From the NCBI GenBank assembly GCA_900543525.1, contig UQRS01000005.1, positions 1 through 41,668 of the forward strand: a stretch of 41,668 nt of DNA, read 5' to 3'. The position numbers and the translations under genes are program-made. The notes below the pieces were generated by a model. That model saw only the letters and a program-made list of their open reading frames with translations, was not told where the DNA came from and searched no databases. Of this stretch, positions 31,622 to 41,668 are shown piece by piece; positions within the stretch are counted from its first letter, which is position 1; every line of letters begins with the position of its first letter. Origin of the DNA: an uncultured Oscillospiraceae bacterium. GTDB taxonomy: Bacteria > Bacillota > Clostridia > Oscillospirales > Acutalibacteraceae.

Positions 31622-32011
31622 GGCTGAAAATCCCACATTTGGCAGTTGTGAGAGAAATCCAAATCCAAAATGATCAAATTTTTTCTCACCTCAAGCCGAC
31701 GCGATCGGCAGCAGGAAAATGCGTTTTTTTGAGGAGGTACGGGACGGAAACCGGGCGGCCTCCCTTCTTCTTAATCCCGCCTTACTGCCGCCGCTCCTTT
31801 CGCTCCCGAAAGCAGCTGGGAACAAAGTGAGGTGCCAAAATCTATCGGGAGTGCAGCCGCCGGCGCCGATTGCGCCCGTCGGGTAAAGCGCTTTTCCTCT
31901 CGTCACCGACGGCGCACTTTTTTGGGGGGGCGCGCCTACCCTCCCCTGCCCAAGGCAAAAAAGAAAAGACCGCGCCTTTTCAGCACAGCCTTTCCTTTTC
32001 TGTTTTTCGAT

Positions 32012-33304
32012 TTACAGATCGTTGCGGATCAAATCCTCATAGCTCTCCCGCCGGACGATCAGGCGAGGCTTTCCATCCTTCACCATCACGACGGCCGGCC
32101 GGGGAATGCGGTTGTAGTTGCTGGCCATCGAGTAGTTATAGGCTCCGGTAGCCAGAACCGCCAGCAGATCGCCGCTCTCACACCACTGAATCTTCGTGTG
32201 CTCCTGAATCAGGTCGCCGCTCTCGCAGCACTTGCCGGCGATGGTCACTTCAAAATCGCGGGGTGCGTCAGCCTTGTTGGCCACAATCGCCTCATACGGC
32301 GCCTGATAAAGCGCGTACCGCGGGTTGTCGGTCATGCCGCCGTCAACCGAAAGATAGGTGCGGACACCCGCAATCTCCTTAATCGCGCCGACGGTGTAGA
32401 GGGTGAGGCCGGCCGGCCCCACGATAGAACGTCCCGGCTCGATGAAAACGGCCGGCTGCTCCAGCCCAAGCTCCGTGCATGAAGCATGAATCTGCGCCGA
32501 GACGGCATCCATAAACGCGTCGTATTCCCGCGGCGAGTCGCTCTCCAGATACTTGATACCGAACCCGCCGCCGAGGTTGAGTTCCGAGAGGGTAAGCCCT
32601 GTCTCCTCCCGCACCTGCGCCATAAACTCCACCATAATCTTCGCGGCGAGGATAAAGGGATCCAGCTCAAAAATCTGCGACCCGATGTGGCAGTGTACGC
32701 CCACCAGCTCGATCTGCTCGGCTGCGGCGGCCGCTTTGGCGGCGGCAATCGCCTCTCCATTCTCGATCGCGAAACCAAACTTGCTGTCGATCTGCCCGGT
32801 GCGGATGAAGTCGTGGGTGTGCGCGTCAACGCCCGGCTTGATACGGAAGAGGATTTTTGGCCGCTTGCCAAGTTTTGCCGCCAACTCCTCCAGCAGCTGC
32901 AGCTCGGTCAAGTTGTCCACCACAATGCGGCCGACATTTTCCCGCAGCGCCAGTTCCAGCTCCTCGGGCGATTTGTTGTTGCCGTGAAAGAACATTCGTT
33001 CCGCCGGGAAGCCGGCCGCCAGCGCAGTATAAATCTCTCCCCCGGAGACGACGTCGGCGTCCAGCCCTTCACTCTCGATGATGCGATAAATCTCCTTGCA
33101 GGAGAAAGCCTTGCTCGCGTAAAGCGGCACGCCTTTGCCATAATTCCGATCAATCGAGGCCTTGAACTGCCGGCAGGCGGTACGTATCGTCTCCTCATCC
33201 ATCACATAGAGGGGCGTGCCGTACTCCCGAGCCAGCTCAACCGTATCGGCACCGCCGACGGTCAGGTGTCCCTGTTCATTTACCGAAAGACAATTGCTGA
33301 TCAT
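32012..33304 (-). CDS. lysA: Diaminopimelate decarboxylase
   Basis: 430 residues. The PLP-binding lysine K65 lies in LYASKAF, followed by HCHIGSQI, the glycine loop LGGGFGIKY, EPGRSIVG, the catalytic cysteine in CCESGD and the C-terminal ATGAYNYSMASNYN. It removes carbon dioxide from meso-diaminopimelate to give lysine, the last step of the pathway. It lies 108 bases after engB on the same strand, apparently the end of a lon-engB-lysA unit, and not next to the riboswitch-controlled asd-dapA-dapB genes. GGAAAGGTG precedes the ATG. Confidence 0.97.
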   Translation of the reverse strand: MISNCLSVNEQGHLTVGGADTVELAREYGTPLYVMDEETIRTACRQFKASIDRNYGKGVPLYASKAFSCKEIYRIIESEGLDADVVSGGEIYTALAAGFPAERMFFHGNNKSPEELELALRENVGRIVVDNLTELQLLEELAAKLGKRPKILFRIKPGVDAHTHDFIRTGQIDSKFGFAIENGEAIAAAKAAAAAEQIELVGVHCHIGSQIFELDPFILAAKIMVEFMAQVREETGLTLSELNLGGGFGIKYLESDSPREYDAFMDAVSAQIHASCTELGLEQPAVFIEPGRSIVGPAGLTLYTVGAIKEIAGVRTYLSVDGGMTDNPRYALYQAPYEAIVANKADAPRDFEVTIAGKCCESGDLIQEHTKIQWCESGDLLAVLATGAYNYSMASNYNRIPRPAVVMVKDGKPRLIVRRESYEDLIRNDL

Positions 33305-33351
33305 TTTCTATCCCACACCTTTCCACACAGGCGGTGCAAAACCGAAGGCTT

Positions 33352-33392
33352 TCCGTCCGATTATCCGATCGTCCGTCCCATCCGGTTGTCCG
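33352..33392. repeat. Degenerate TCCG octamer repeat between engB and lysA
   Basis: TCCG recurs at roughly 8-base intervals (TCCGATTA, TCCGATCG, TCCGTCCCA, TCCGGTTG, TCCG) in the 108-base gap. It looks like a decaying simple-sequence tract. Confidence 0.5.
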
Positions 33393-33412
33393 CCATGCAA
33401 ATACATTTTTCG

Positions 33413-33992
33413 CTACTTTGCCGTGTTGGCCGCCGCCTCCAAAAGCGCGCGAATCTCCTCCGCTCCCTCCCCCTTCGTGGCGGAGAAAGGGATCACCGGC
33501 GTCCCCTGCGGCAAAAAATCCAGCTCGGTTTCCAGCGCCTTCAGCCGCGCCGTCCGTTCGGAGACGTTCAGCTTATCACTTTTGGTCAGCGCGACGGCGA
33601 ACGGCAGCCCCTCGCTGCACAGCAGCCGCAGCATGGAGAGGTCATCCTCACTCGGGCTGTGGCGCATATCAATCAGTTGGATCACCAGCGCGATCGGTCG
33701 GTCGCCGCTGAAGTAGGCCTCCATCAGCTCACCCCAGCGGAGCTTCTCGCTCTTCGCGACTCTGGCGAAGCCGTAGCCCGGCAGATCGGCCAGACGCAAC
33801 CCCTCCAGCCGATAGAAATTGATGGTCGCCGTTTTGCCCGGCCGGCCGCTCACCCGCGCCAAAGCCTTGCGCCCGAGGACGCGGTTCAGCAAAGAGGATT
33901 TGCCGACGTTCGACCGACCGGAGAAGCAAACCTCCGGCAAGTCGCCCGGTATAAGCTGAGAGGCGGTGCCTACCGCCATCTCAAAACTGACG

Positions 33993-34006
<14 letters not shown>
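33413..34006 (-). CDS. engB: Ribosome biogenesis GTPase EngB/YsxC
   Basis: 197 residues from the ATG at 34006, with AGGAGG eight or so bases upstream on the minus strand. G motifs are complete: G1 GRSNVGKSS (30-38), G2 region SGRPGKTATINFY, G3 DLPGYGFA, G4 TKSD and G5 SATKGEG. EngB is an essential GTPase that assists assembly of the large ribosomal subunit. The start overlaps the end of lon by 14 bases, and lon-engB is a conserved Firmicutes pair. Confidence 0.97.
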
Positions 34007-36428
<2,422 letters not shown>

Positions 36429-36559
36429 TTTAAGTTGTCCTCCATTATTCTGAAATCGCCGGAGCGGCCGTCATCAAGGCAGCCCGGGATTTATACGATT
36501 TTTTATAGCCGCGCGGCAGGTGTACGGCACAAGGCACGACGTAAAAATATTTAGAATTC

Positions 36560-36588
36560 ATTATACTATATTCAATCGGTGATTGCAA
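36560..36588 (-). promoter_or_regulatory. Promoter of lon
   Basis: On the minus strand: TTGCAA (36588-36583), a 17-base spacer and TATAAT (36565-36560). The predicted start is near 36553. Confidence 0.85.
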
Positions 36589-36651
36589 CCGGTTTCCCAG
36601 AATATTTTTAGATAAATCCACCAATTCGCCCCTCCGAATTTTATGCAAAAC

Positions 36652-36696
36652 GCGAGCCGCCGATCTCCTGTTTTTTACAGGAAACCGGCGGCTCGC
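36652..36696 (-). terminator. Two-tier hairpin, likely terminator of queA
   Basis: GCGAGCCGCCG (36652-36662) pairs with CGGCGGCTCGC (36686-36696); inside, TCCTG (36666-36670) pairs with CAGGA (36678-36682). On the minus strand the stem is followed by GTTTTG, a short T run. It lies 207 bases past the queA stop. Confidence 0.55.
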
Positions 36697-36752
36697 TTCA
36701 GCATTAGGAAGTGTGCAAAATGAAAAAAGAGAGGAATGAAAATGAAAAGAGG

Positions 36753-36778
36753 AGTCACAGCAGTTCTTTGCTGTGACT
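36753..36778. repeat. 10-bp inverted repeat downstream of queA
   Basis: AGTCACAGCA (36753-36762) and TGCTGTGACT (36769-36778) form a perfect inverted repeat with a 6-base loop. No T run is present on either side. Role unknown. Confidence 0.6.
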
Positions 36779-36902
36779 ATACTATACCGCTGAATTTTGA
36801 AACAGTCATGAAGATAAAATGAATATTCGATGAACTTTATGCCGCGAGGCAAACTGCCTCTCCCTCTCCCGGAGGGGGAATTTTTACGCCCAAAACTTTT
36901 AC

Positions 36903-37925
36903 TCACCCAATAAACATTGCGTCGCCAAAGGAGAAAAAGCGGTACCGCTCCTCCACGGCGATTTTATAAGCATGCATGGTGTTTTCGTACCCAGCAAAGG
37001 CCGAAACCAACATGATCAGCGTACTTTCGGGCAGATGAAAGTTGGTAATCAGTCCATCCATACATTTAAATGTATAGCCCGGGTAAATAAAAATGCTTGT
37101 ATCTCCGGTGCGCTCGCAAATCTCCCCTGTGGCGGCCACGCTCTCCACTGTGCGGCAGCTGGTCGTGCCGACGCAGATCACCCGGCCGCCGGCCGCCTTG
37201 GTCCGGTTGATGAGGTCGGCCGTCTCCTTCGGCATGTGATAATGCTCGGAGTGCATCTGGTGCTGCGTGATATCCTCCGCCTTGACCGGACGGAAGGTGC
37301 CGAGGCCGACATGCAGCGTCACATAGCCGATGGAAATTCCGCTCTGCTCAATTTTTCGCAGCATCTCCGGCGTGAAATGCAGGCCGGCAGTCGGCGCGGC
37401 CGCCGAGCCAAGCTCCCTGGAATAGACGGTCTGATAGCGCTCCTTATCCTCCAGCTTTTCGGTGATATAGGGCGGCAGAGGCATCTGCCCCACCCGGTCG
37501 AGAACGTCGAAAAACACGCCGTCACAGCAAAACCGGACAACGCGGTTGCCCCCCTCGGTCACGTCGAGCACCTCGCCGGTCAGCAGCCCCTCTCCAAAGG
37601 AGAAACACGTTCCCGGCTTCGCCTTTTTCCCCGGGCCGGCCAGGCACTCCCAAACCAGATTCCCGGTTTGTTTCAGCAAAACAAACTCCACCACGGCGCC
37701 GGTATCCTCCCGCACGCCGAAAATGCGAGCCGGCAGCACCCGCGTGTCGTTGAGGATGAGGCAGTCTCCCTTTCGCAAAAACTCCGGAAGATCATAAAAA
37801 TGCCGGTGGCAGAGCGCGCCGCTTTGCCGATCCATCGCCAGCAGACGGGAGTGATCCCGCGGCTCGATCGGCGTCTGCGCAATCAGCTCCTTTGGCAGAT
37901 CGTAATAAAAATCACTCTTGTTCAT
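36903..37925 (-). CDS. queA: S-adenosylmethionine:tRNA ribosyltransferase-isomerase (QueA)
   Basis: 340 residues from the ATG at 37925, eight bases after AAAGGAG on the minus strand; a longer opening upstream is not supported. The protein begins DFYYDLPKELIAQTPIEPRD and contains LNDTRVLPARIFG, PLPPYI, AAPTAGLHFT and TNFHLPESTLIMLVSAF, all QueA hallmarks. It transfers the ribosyl part of S-adenosylmethionine onto preQ1-modified tRNA to form epoxyqueuosine. It is divergently placed from the lysine riboswitch. Tgt, which acts just before it, is encoded 19 kb away. Confidence 0.96.
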   Translation of the reverse strand: MNKSDFYYDLPKELIAQTPIEPRDHSRLLAMDRQSGALCHRHFYDLPEFLRKGDCLILNDTRVLPARIFGVREDTGAVVEFVLLKQTGNLVWECLAGPGKKAKPGTCFSFGEGLLTGEVLDVTEGGNRVVRFCCDGVFFDVLDRVGQMPLPPYITEKLEDKERYQTVYSRELGSAAAPTAGLHFTPEMLRKIEQSGISIGYVTLHVGLGTFRPVKAEDITQHQMHSEHYHMPKETADLINRTKAAGGRVICVGTTSCRTVESVAATGEICERTGDTSIFIYPGYTFKCMDGLITNFHLPESTLIMLVSAFAGYENTMHAYKIAVEERYRFFSFGDAMFIG

Positions 37926-38011
37926 TTTGATAACTCCTTTAAATATACGGGGCAAAATCCGACCGGACGAAGGCAGCCGGCCGAACCACGCCGCATCGCA
38001 AGAAAAAATAT

Positions 38012-38040
38012 TTGACAAAGTATGTAGATGGTGTTAATAT
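38012..38040 (+). promoter_or_regulatory. Promoter of the asd-dapA-dapB operon
   Basis: TTGACA (38012-38017), a 17-base spacer and TAATAT (38035-38040). Transcription from about 38047 would enter the riboswitch directly. Confidence 0.82.
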
Positions 38041-38059
38041 AAAGAAAAATTGAATATAC

Positions 38060-38237
38060 TGTAGTAGATAGAGGCGCAGCCAAGATGAGTAACCTGTCCC
38101 AAGGTCGGCCGGACCGCTTGAGGGATTTGCGAAAGGTGCGGCTGCCGAAGAGCGGGTACGGCATCCCCGCCTCTGGTCCGCCGGTGAAGAACCTGCGGAT
38201 TGTCATCAAGGCTTTTGATGGAGCGCTATCGGCGATT
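38060..38237 (+). ncRNA. Lysine riboswitch (L box)
   Basis: The stretch has the landmarks of the L-box aptamer in order: GATAGAGGCGC at 38067, AAGATGAGTAACCTG at 38082, GGCTGCCGAAGAGC at 38140, and GGAGCGCTATC at the 3' end. The outer helix P1 forms between GATAG (38067-38071) and CTATC (38226-38230). Lysine binding would favour the downstream terminator and switch off asd-dapA-dapB. The location just upstream of lysine-pathway genes and just after a promoter fits. Recognition is by remembered consensus, not by a covariance model. Confidence 0.93.
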
Positions 38238-38293
38238 CGCAATCGTTGGGGAAAACGGCTAAACGCCTGTCCCCTATTATATTGCAAAAGCAG

Positions 38294-38315
38294 CCGGTTC
38301 GCAACCGGTTTTTTT
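38294..38315 (+). terminator. Riboswitch expression-platform terminator
   Basis: CCGGTT (38294-38299) pairs with AACCGG (38303-38308) around CGC, with two further pairs outside, followed by seven T. It lies 57 bases after the aptamer. A similar CGATT/AATCG hairpin just after P1 (38234-38246) may take part in the alternative fold. Confidence 0.85.
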
Positions 38316-38474
38316 ATTGCCCGTCAATATTTGGCGAAAAGGGCGTTTGGCGCGTCCGCCTCCTCCTGCAGGAGCGGGGGTGCTTTTCCACCGGTTTCGC
38401 GCAGCTGTTTGAAGGCCGGGCTTTCTACCCACTGCGATAAAAAATATATTAACATAAAAGGACTGTGATTGAAA

Positions 38475-39554
38475 ATGAAAAGCTACAACGTCGGAATCAT
38501 CGGCGCCACGGGTATGGTCGGGCAGAGGTTTGCCACTCTGCTTGAAAAGCACCCCTGGTTTCATGTAACCGCGCTCGCCGCCAGCGCTCGCTCGGCCGGC
38601 AAAACGTATAAAGAGGCGGTCGGCTCCCGCTGGGCCATGAAAGCGCCGATGCCGGAACAGATGGCCGACATGGTGATCCTCGACGCTTCCGCAGATAAAG
38701 AGAAAATCGCCGGTATGGTCGACTTTGTCTTCTGCGCGGTCGATATGAAAAAAGACGAAATCAAAGCGCTTGAGGATGCTTACGCCAAGCTGGAGTGCCC
38801 GGTAATCTCCAACAACAGCGCCCACCGGCACACCCCTGACGTCCCGATGGTCATCCCCGAGCTGAACGCCGACCACATCCGGGTAATTGAGGCGCAGCGA
38901 AAACGCCTGGGCACAAAGCGCGGCTTTGTCGCTGTCAAGTCGAACTGCTCGCTGCAGTCCTATGTCCCCGCCCTCTTCCCGCTCAACCGTTTTGGCGTGA
39001 AGAAGGCGCTGGTCTGCACCTATCAGGCCATTTCAGGCGCCGGCAAAACCTTTGAGACCTTCCCCGATATTCTGGACAACGTAATCCCCTACATCGGCGG
39101 CGAGGAGGAGAAATCCGAGCTTGAGCCGCTCAAAATCTGGGGGCATGTCGAGGGCGACCGGATTGTAAACGCCGATGCACCGGCCTTTACGGCACAGTGC
39201 CTGCGGGTGCCGGTTTCGGACGGCCACATGGCGGCGGTCTTTGCCAGCTTTGAGCAAAAGCCCTCGAAGGAGGAGATTTTGGATACCTGGAAGAACTTCT
39301 CCGGCCGGGCGCAGGAGCTTTCCCTCCCCAGCGCGCCGAAGCAGTTCCTGCATTATTTTGAGGAGGATAACCTCCCGCAGACCAAGCTCCAGCGCGATCT
39401 GGAGGGCGGTATGGCCATATCGATCGGCCGCCTGCGCGAGGATACCCAGTACGATTATAAGTTTGTCTGCCTCTCCCACAACACGCTTCGCGGAGCCGCC
39501 GGCGGCGCAGTACTGCTGGCCGAGCTGCTCTGTGCGGAAGGGTACATGGACTGA
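38475..39554 (+). CDS. asd: Aspartate-semialdehyde dehydrogenase (TIGR00978-type)
   Basis: 359 residues from ATG 38475; TTG 38469 in frame is closer to AAAAGGA and cannot be excluded. The NADP-binding motif is GIIGATGMVGQRF, and the active-site cysteine is C158 in VKSNCSLQ. The length and motif spacing fit the longer, archaeal-like class of Asd that also occurs in Clostridia, not the short E. coli class. It reduces aspartyl phosphate to the semialdehyde, a branch point for lysine, diaminopimelate, threonine and methionine. First gene behind the lysine riboswitch, so probably repressed by lysine. Confidence 0.95.
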   Translation: MKSYNVGIIGATGMVGQRFATLLEKHPWFHVTALAASARSAGKTYKEAVGSRWAMKAPMPEQMADMVILDASADKEKIAGMVDFVFCAVDMKKDEIKALEDAYAKLECPVISNNSAHRHTPDVPMVIPELNADHIRVIEAQRKRLGTKRGFVAVKSNCSLQSYVPALFPLNRFGVKKALVCTYQAISGAGKTFETFPDILDNVIPYIGGEEEKSELEPLKIWGHVEGDRIVNADAPAFTAQCLRVPVSDGHMAAVFASFEQKPSKEEILDTWKNFSGRAQELSLPSAPKQFLHYFEEDNLPQTKLQRDLEGGMAISIGRLREDTQYDYKFVCLSHNTLRGAAGGAVLLAELLCAEGYMD

Positions 39555-39609
39555 ACAACCGGAAGGATACCGCCTTCCCCCTTTTATGAAAGGATGAAAC
39601 AGTAGCTTT

Positions 39610-40497
39610 ATGAAGAGAGAAATATTCAGAGGCGCCGGCGTAGCCATCGCCACCCCGATGCACGAGGACGGCTCGATCAACTATCCGCTTTTTGAAAGCT
39701 TTATTGATTATCAGATTGAAAACGGCACCGACGCCATCATTGTCTGCGGCACGACAGGCGAGGCAGCCACCATGGATCATGAGGAGCACCTCCGCACGAT
39801 CGAAACCTGCGTCAAGAGAGTTGCCGGCCGTGTGCCGGTCATTGCGGGCACCGGCAGCAACGATACCCGTTATGCTGTACAGCTTTCCAACGACGCGGAG
39901 GCGCTCGGCGTCGACGGACTGCTGATGGTTACCCCGTATTATAACAAGACGTCGCAGGCCGGGCTGATTGCCCACTACCACTATGTTGCCGATCGGGTGC
40001 ACACCCCGATTATCCTCTACAATGTGCCTTCGCGCACCGGCTGCAACATTCAGCCAGCCACCTATGCCGAGCTGTGCAAGCACCCGAACATCGTCGCCAC
40101 GAAGGAGGCGAACGGGGACATCGCAGCCCTTGCCGCTACAAGAAATCTCTGCGGCGACAACCTCGCCGTCTACTCCGGAAACGACGACCAGATTACCCCG
40201 ATCCTCGCCATGGGCGGCTCGGGCGTGATCTCGGTTCTCTCCAACATCATGCCGCGGGAGACGCACGACATCTGCCAGCGCTTCTTTGACGGCGATGTCG
40301 CCGGGTCGAGCGAGCTGCAGATCCGCCTGATTTACCTGATTCAGGCGCTCTTCTGCGACGTCAACCCCATCCCGGTCAAGACGGCGCTCAACCTCATGGG
40401 TAAGGGCTTCGGCGAGTGCCGCCTCCCCCTCGCACCGATGAGCGATTCGGCGCGCGGCATCCTGAAGATGCGTATGGCAGAGCTTGGCCTGATCTGA
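39610..40497 (+). CDS. dapA: 4-hydroxy-tetrahydrodipicolinate synthase
   Basis: 295 residues, normal for DapA. The Schiff-base lysine is K165 in VATKEANGD, with CGTTGE (46-51), Y137 and R142 in YNVPSRTG. It condenses pyruvate with aspartate semialdehyde, the committed step to diaminopimelate and lysine. AAAGGA lies about 16 bases before the ATG, an unusually long spacing, but no other start fits the family's N-terminus better. It starts 55 bases after asd. Confidence 0.96.
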   Translation: MKREIFRGAGVAIATPMHEDGSINYPLFESFIDYQIENGTDAIIVCGTTGEAATMDHEEHLRTIETCVKRVAGRVPVIAGTGSNDTRYAVQLSNDAEALGVDGLLMVTPYYNKTSQAGLIAHYHYVADRVHTPIILYNVPSRTGCNIQPATYAELCKHPNIVATKEANGDIAALAATRNLCGDNLAVYSGNDDQITPILAMGGSGVISVLSNIMPRETHDICQRFFDGDVAGSSELQIRLIYLIQALFCDVNPIPVKTALNLMGKGFGECRLPLAPMSDSARGILKMRMAELGLI

Positions 40498-40584
40498 CCC
40501 GGGCAACCGCTTTAGAAAACGCGGAATTCTCTTATGCAGTGTGCGGCGACCACCTGCACAAAAACGAAAAGGACGATGAAAAGG

Positions 40585-41340
40585 ATGACAAAAATTTTAC
40601 TGTGCGGCTGCTTTGGCAAAATGGGCCGCGTGATTGCCGACGTCGTCTCCCGGCGGGAGGATGTGGTGATCGCCGCCGGCGTGGATGTTTCGGACAAAGA
40701 GGCGGATTTCCCGACCTGGCATACCCCGGCCGAGGTAACCGAGCCGGTCGACGCCATCATTGATTTTTCCCACCCCTCGGCGTTGGAGGGCATCCTCGAC
40801 TTTGCACTGAAAAACCGGGTGCCGGCGGTACTTGCGACCACCGGGTACACCGACGCGCAGATCGCACAGATCAAGGCCGCCTCGGCGAGCATTCCTGTTT
40901 TCTTTTCCTTCAACATGTCGCTTGGAATTAACCTGCTGGTGGAATTGTCGAAAAGAGCGGCCTCCATCCTTGGGGACAGCTTTGATATTGAGATTGTCGA
41001 AGCCCACCACAATCAGAAAATCGACGCTCCGAGCGGAACGGCCGTCATGCTGGCCGACGGTATAAATGAGGCGCTGGACTCTCCCTGCTCGCTGGTCTAT
41101 GACCGGCACGACCGCCGCAAAAAGCGCGAGAAGAAGGAGATTGGCATGCACGCCATCCGCGGAGGCACCATCGTCGGTGAACATCAGGTGATCTTCGCCG
41201 GCCGGGATGAGATTATCACCCTCTCCCACTCCGCCCGCTCGAAGGAGGTCTTTGCCGTCGGGGCTGTATCGGCCGCCGTCTTTATGCACGGCAAAGCGCC
41301 GGGGCTGTATAATATGAAGGATCTGATTGCGGCCTCTTAA
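40585..41340 (+). CDS. dapB: 4-hydroxy-tetrahydrodipicolinate reductase
   Basis: 251 residues from ATG 40585, with AAAAGGA (40567-40573) 11 bases upstream; ATG 40576 is too close to that site. The NAD(P)H motif is LLCGCFGKMGRVI, and the catalytic region reads EAHHNQKIDAPSGTA, with HAIRGGTIVGEHQVIF near the C-terminus. It reduces the DapA product to tetrahydrodipicolinate. Last gene of the riboswitch-controlled operon; later steps of the pathway are not in this window. Confidence 0.96.
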   Translation: MTKILLCGCFGKMGRVIADVVSRREDVVIAAGVDVSDKEADFPTWHTPAEVTEPVDAIIDFSHPSALEGILDFALKNRVPAVLATTGYTDAQIAQIKAASASIPVFFSFNMSLGINLLVELSKRAASILGDSFDIEIVEAHHNQKIDAPSGTAVMLADGINEALDSPCSLVYDRHDRRKKREKKEIGMHAIRGGTIVGEHQVIFAGRDEIITLSHSARSKEVFAVGAVSAAVFMHGKAPGLYNMKDLIAAS

Positions 41341-41668
41341 CCCTATCGCTTCAAACCGCACATAAAAAGGCTTTGGTTCCATCGAAGCCTGCCATCGGTT
41401 AACAAGGGCAAGCACGCCTGACAGCGATGGTATCCCGCAAAAAGAATAATGAAAAACACCTCCCGCCTGCAGCTTCCCCTACAGGCGGGAGGTGTTTTTC
41501 ATGCCCGAATCACCGGCCGCAAAACCGGCCGATCTGCTTTTAGCGCGCAAAACCGAGACGCACCGCCGTCCAAAGGCCGAAGCCGCAGGCAATGCTCTGC
41601 CTCCGGTCAAAAGGCGATTTGCTTTTCCACTTTTGTTTACAAGATCACCTGCAAAACAAACCAGTTTT
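41341..41668. other. Region downstream of dapB
   Basis: 328 bases to the window edge. It contains the terminator at 41451-41500. To its right a minus-strand frame stays open from the window edge to about 41470, but its predicted residues show no recognisable family, so no gene is called. Confidence 0.6.
41451..41500. terminator. Strong terminator after dapB, symmetric
   Basis: A perfect 19-bp stem, arms 41451-41469 and 41482-41500, around a 12-base loop. The outer pairs are AAAAA/TTTTT, so it can work in both directions. It ends the asd-dapA-dapB transcript and may serve a minus-strand gene beyond the window. Confidence 0.92.

Larger units (their letters stand above)
31457..32011. other. Intergenic region upstream of proC and downstream of lysA
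   Basis: 555 bases. It holds the proC promoter (31521-31549) and the TTATGTAAAC repeats (31555-31621). A GTGAGA/TCTCAC inverted repeat flanks 31647-31688. A weak GAAAAG/CTTTTC hairpin on the minus strand (about 31963-31981) may terminate lysA. No gene is supported between 31640 and 32011. Confidence 0.65.
36429..36902. other. Intergenic region between queA and lon
   Basis: 474 bases. It holds the lon promoter (36560-36588) with a leader of about 125 bases, a strong hairpin (36652-36696), a smaller inverted repeat (36753-36778), and near the queA stop a GAGGCA/TGCCTC hairpin followed by a CCCTC/GAGGG hairpin. No convincing gene is present. Confidence 0.65.
37926..38474 (+). other. Regulatory region between queA and asd
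   Basis: 549 bases without a protein gene. It contains the asd promoter (38012-38040), the lysine riboswitch (38060-38237), an intervening GGGG/CCCC hairpin (38249-38274), the terminator (38294-38315) and 159 bases of remaining leader. A distinct queA promoter on the minus strand is not clear. Confidence 0.8.

Noticed and set aside
36736..36822. Short plus-strand peptide frame of 28 codons starting MKMKRGVTAVLCC
   Set aside because: Only a weak purine-rich site precedes it, no promoter is evident, and it spans an inverted repeat; too short to support.
38060..38315. T-box leader as an alternative to the lysine riboswitch
   Set aside because: No T-box sequence motif is present, whereas L-box landmarks occur in the right order.
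41500..41668. Minus-strand frame open from the window edge
   Set aside because: Short, with no recognisable residues, and it runs into the symmetric terminator; could be chance in GC-rich DNA.

Overview
The window (about 41.7 kb, GC-rich outside the promoters) looks like a chromosomal segment of a spore-forming anaerobic Clostridia member, probably an Oscillospiraceae/Ruminococcaceae relative. The reasons are a complete bacterial V-type ATPase operon, a SCIFF ranthipeptide with its radical SAM maturase, SpoIIM and a CwlD-like amidase, the Asp23-FakA-RecG and Lon-EngB gene orders typical of Firmicutes, and frequent TTG/GTG starts behind strong Shine-Dalgarno sequences. Assignments come from reading motifs and gene order; no database search was run.

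Layout. 1-2351: a TSCPD-domain protein, an unrecognised protein overlapping it, and a PRK06851-like duplicated P-loop protein whose nucleotide-binding loops are degraded. 2522-11630: V-ATPase operon in the order H-C-I-K-F-E-A-B-D, from an extended -10 promoter to a strong terminator. 11806-19094: an orphan oligopeptide-type binding lipoprotein with a 9-bp tandem repeat, Asp23, FakA-like DAK2 protein, RecG and Tgt. 19132-21850: YajC, a TIGR04086 membrane protein, the 45-residue SCIFF peptide and its maturase. 21936-25719: a membrane protein, a CwlD-like amidase, RadA and a DUF6873-like protein. 25720-26678: 959 bases without a convincing gene, opened by a full-consensus promoter and a 14-bp palindrome. 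26679-27674: a Xer-type recombinase. 27912-37925 (minus strand): proC-spoIIM-xerD-DUF624 and lon-engB-lysA, then queA. 38012-41500: lysine riboswitch with terminator, then asd-dapA-dapB and a final terminator.

How the genes work together. The V-ATPase genes supply a complete rotary ion pump or ATP synthase. asd, dapA, dapB and the unlinked lysA provide early and final steps of diaminopimelate/lysine synthesis, and only asd-dapA-dapB sits behind the lysine-sensing leader. tgt and queA are two queuosine enzymes placed about 19 kb apart. ScfA and ScfB form the SCIFF ranthipeptide pair, with a hairpin terminator between precursor and maturase that should favour the precursor.

No tRNA, rRNA, CRISPR array, insertion sequence or prophage module was recognised. 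Most of the window is conserved housekeeping sequence. The places that merit a second look are the orphan promoter/palindrome at 25893-25962 and the gene-poor stretch after it, the TTATGTAAAC repeats upstream of proC (a half match to the Xer dif site), the degraded P-loop protein, the N-terminally extended V-ATPase K subunit, and the in-frame VNTR in the lipoprotein.
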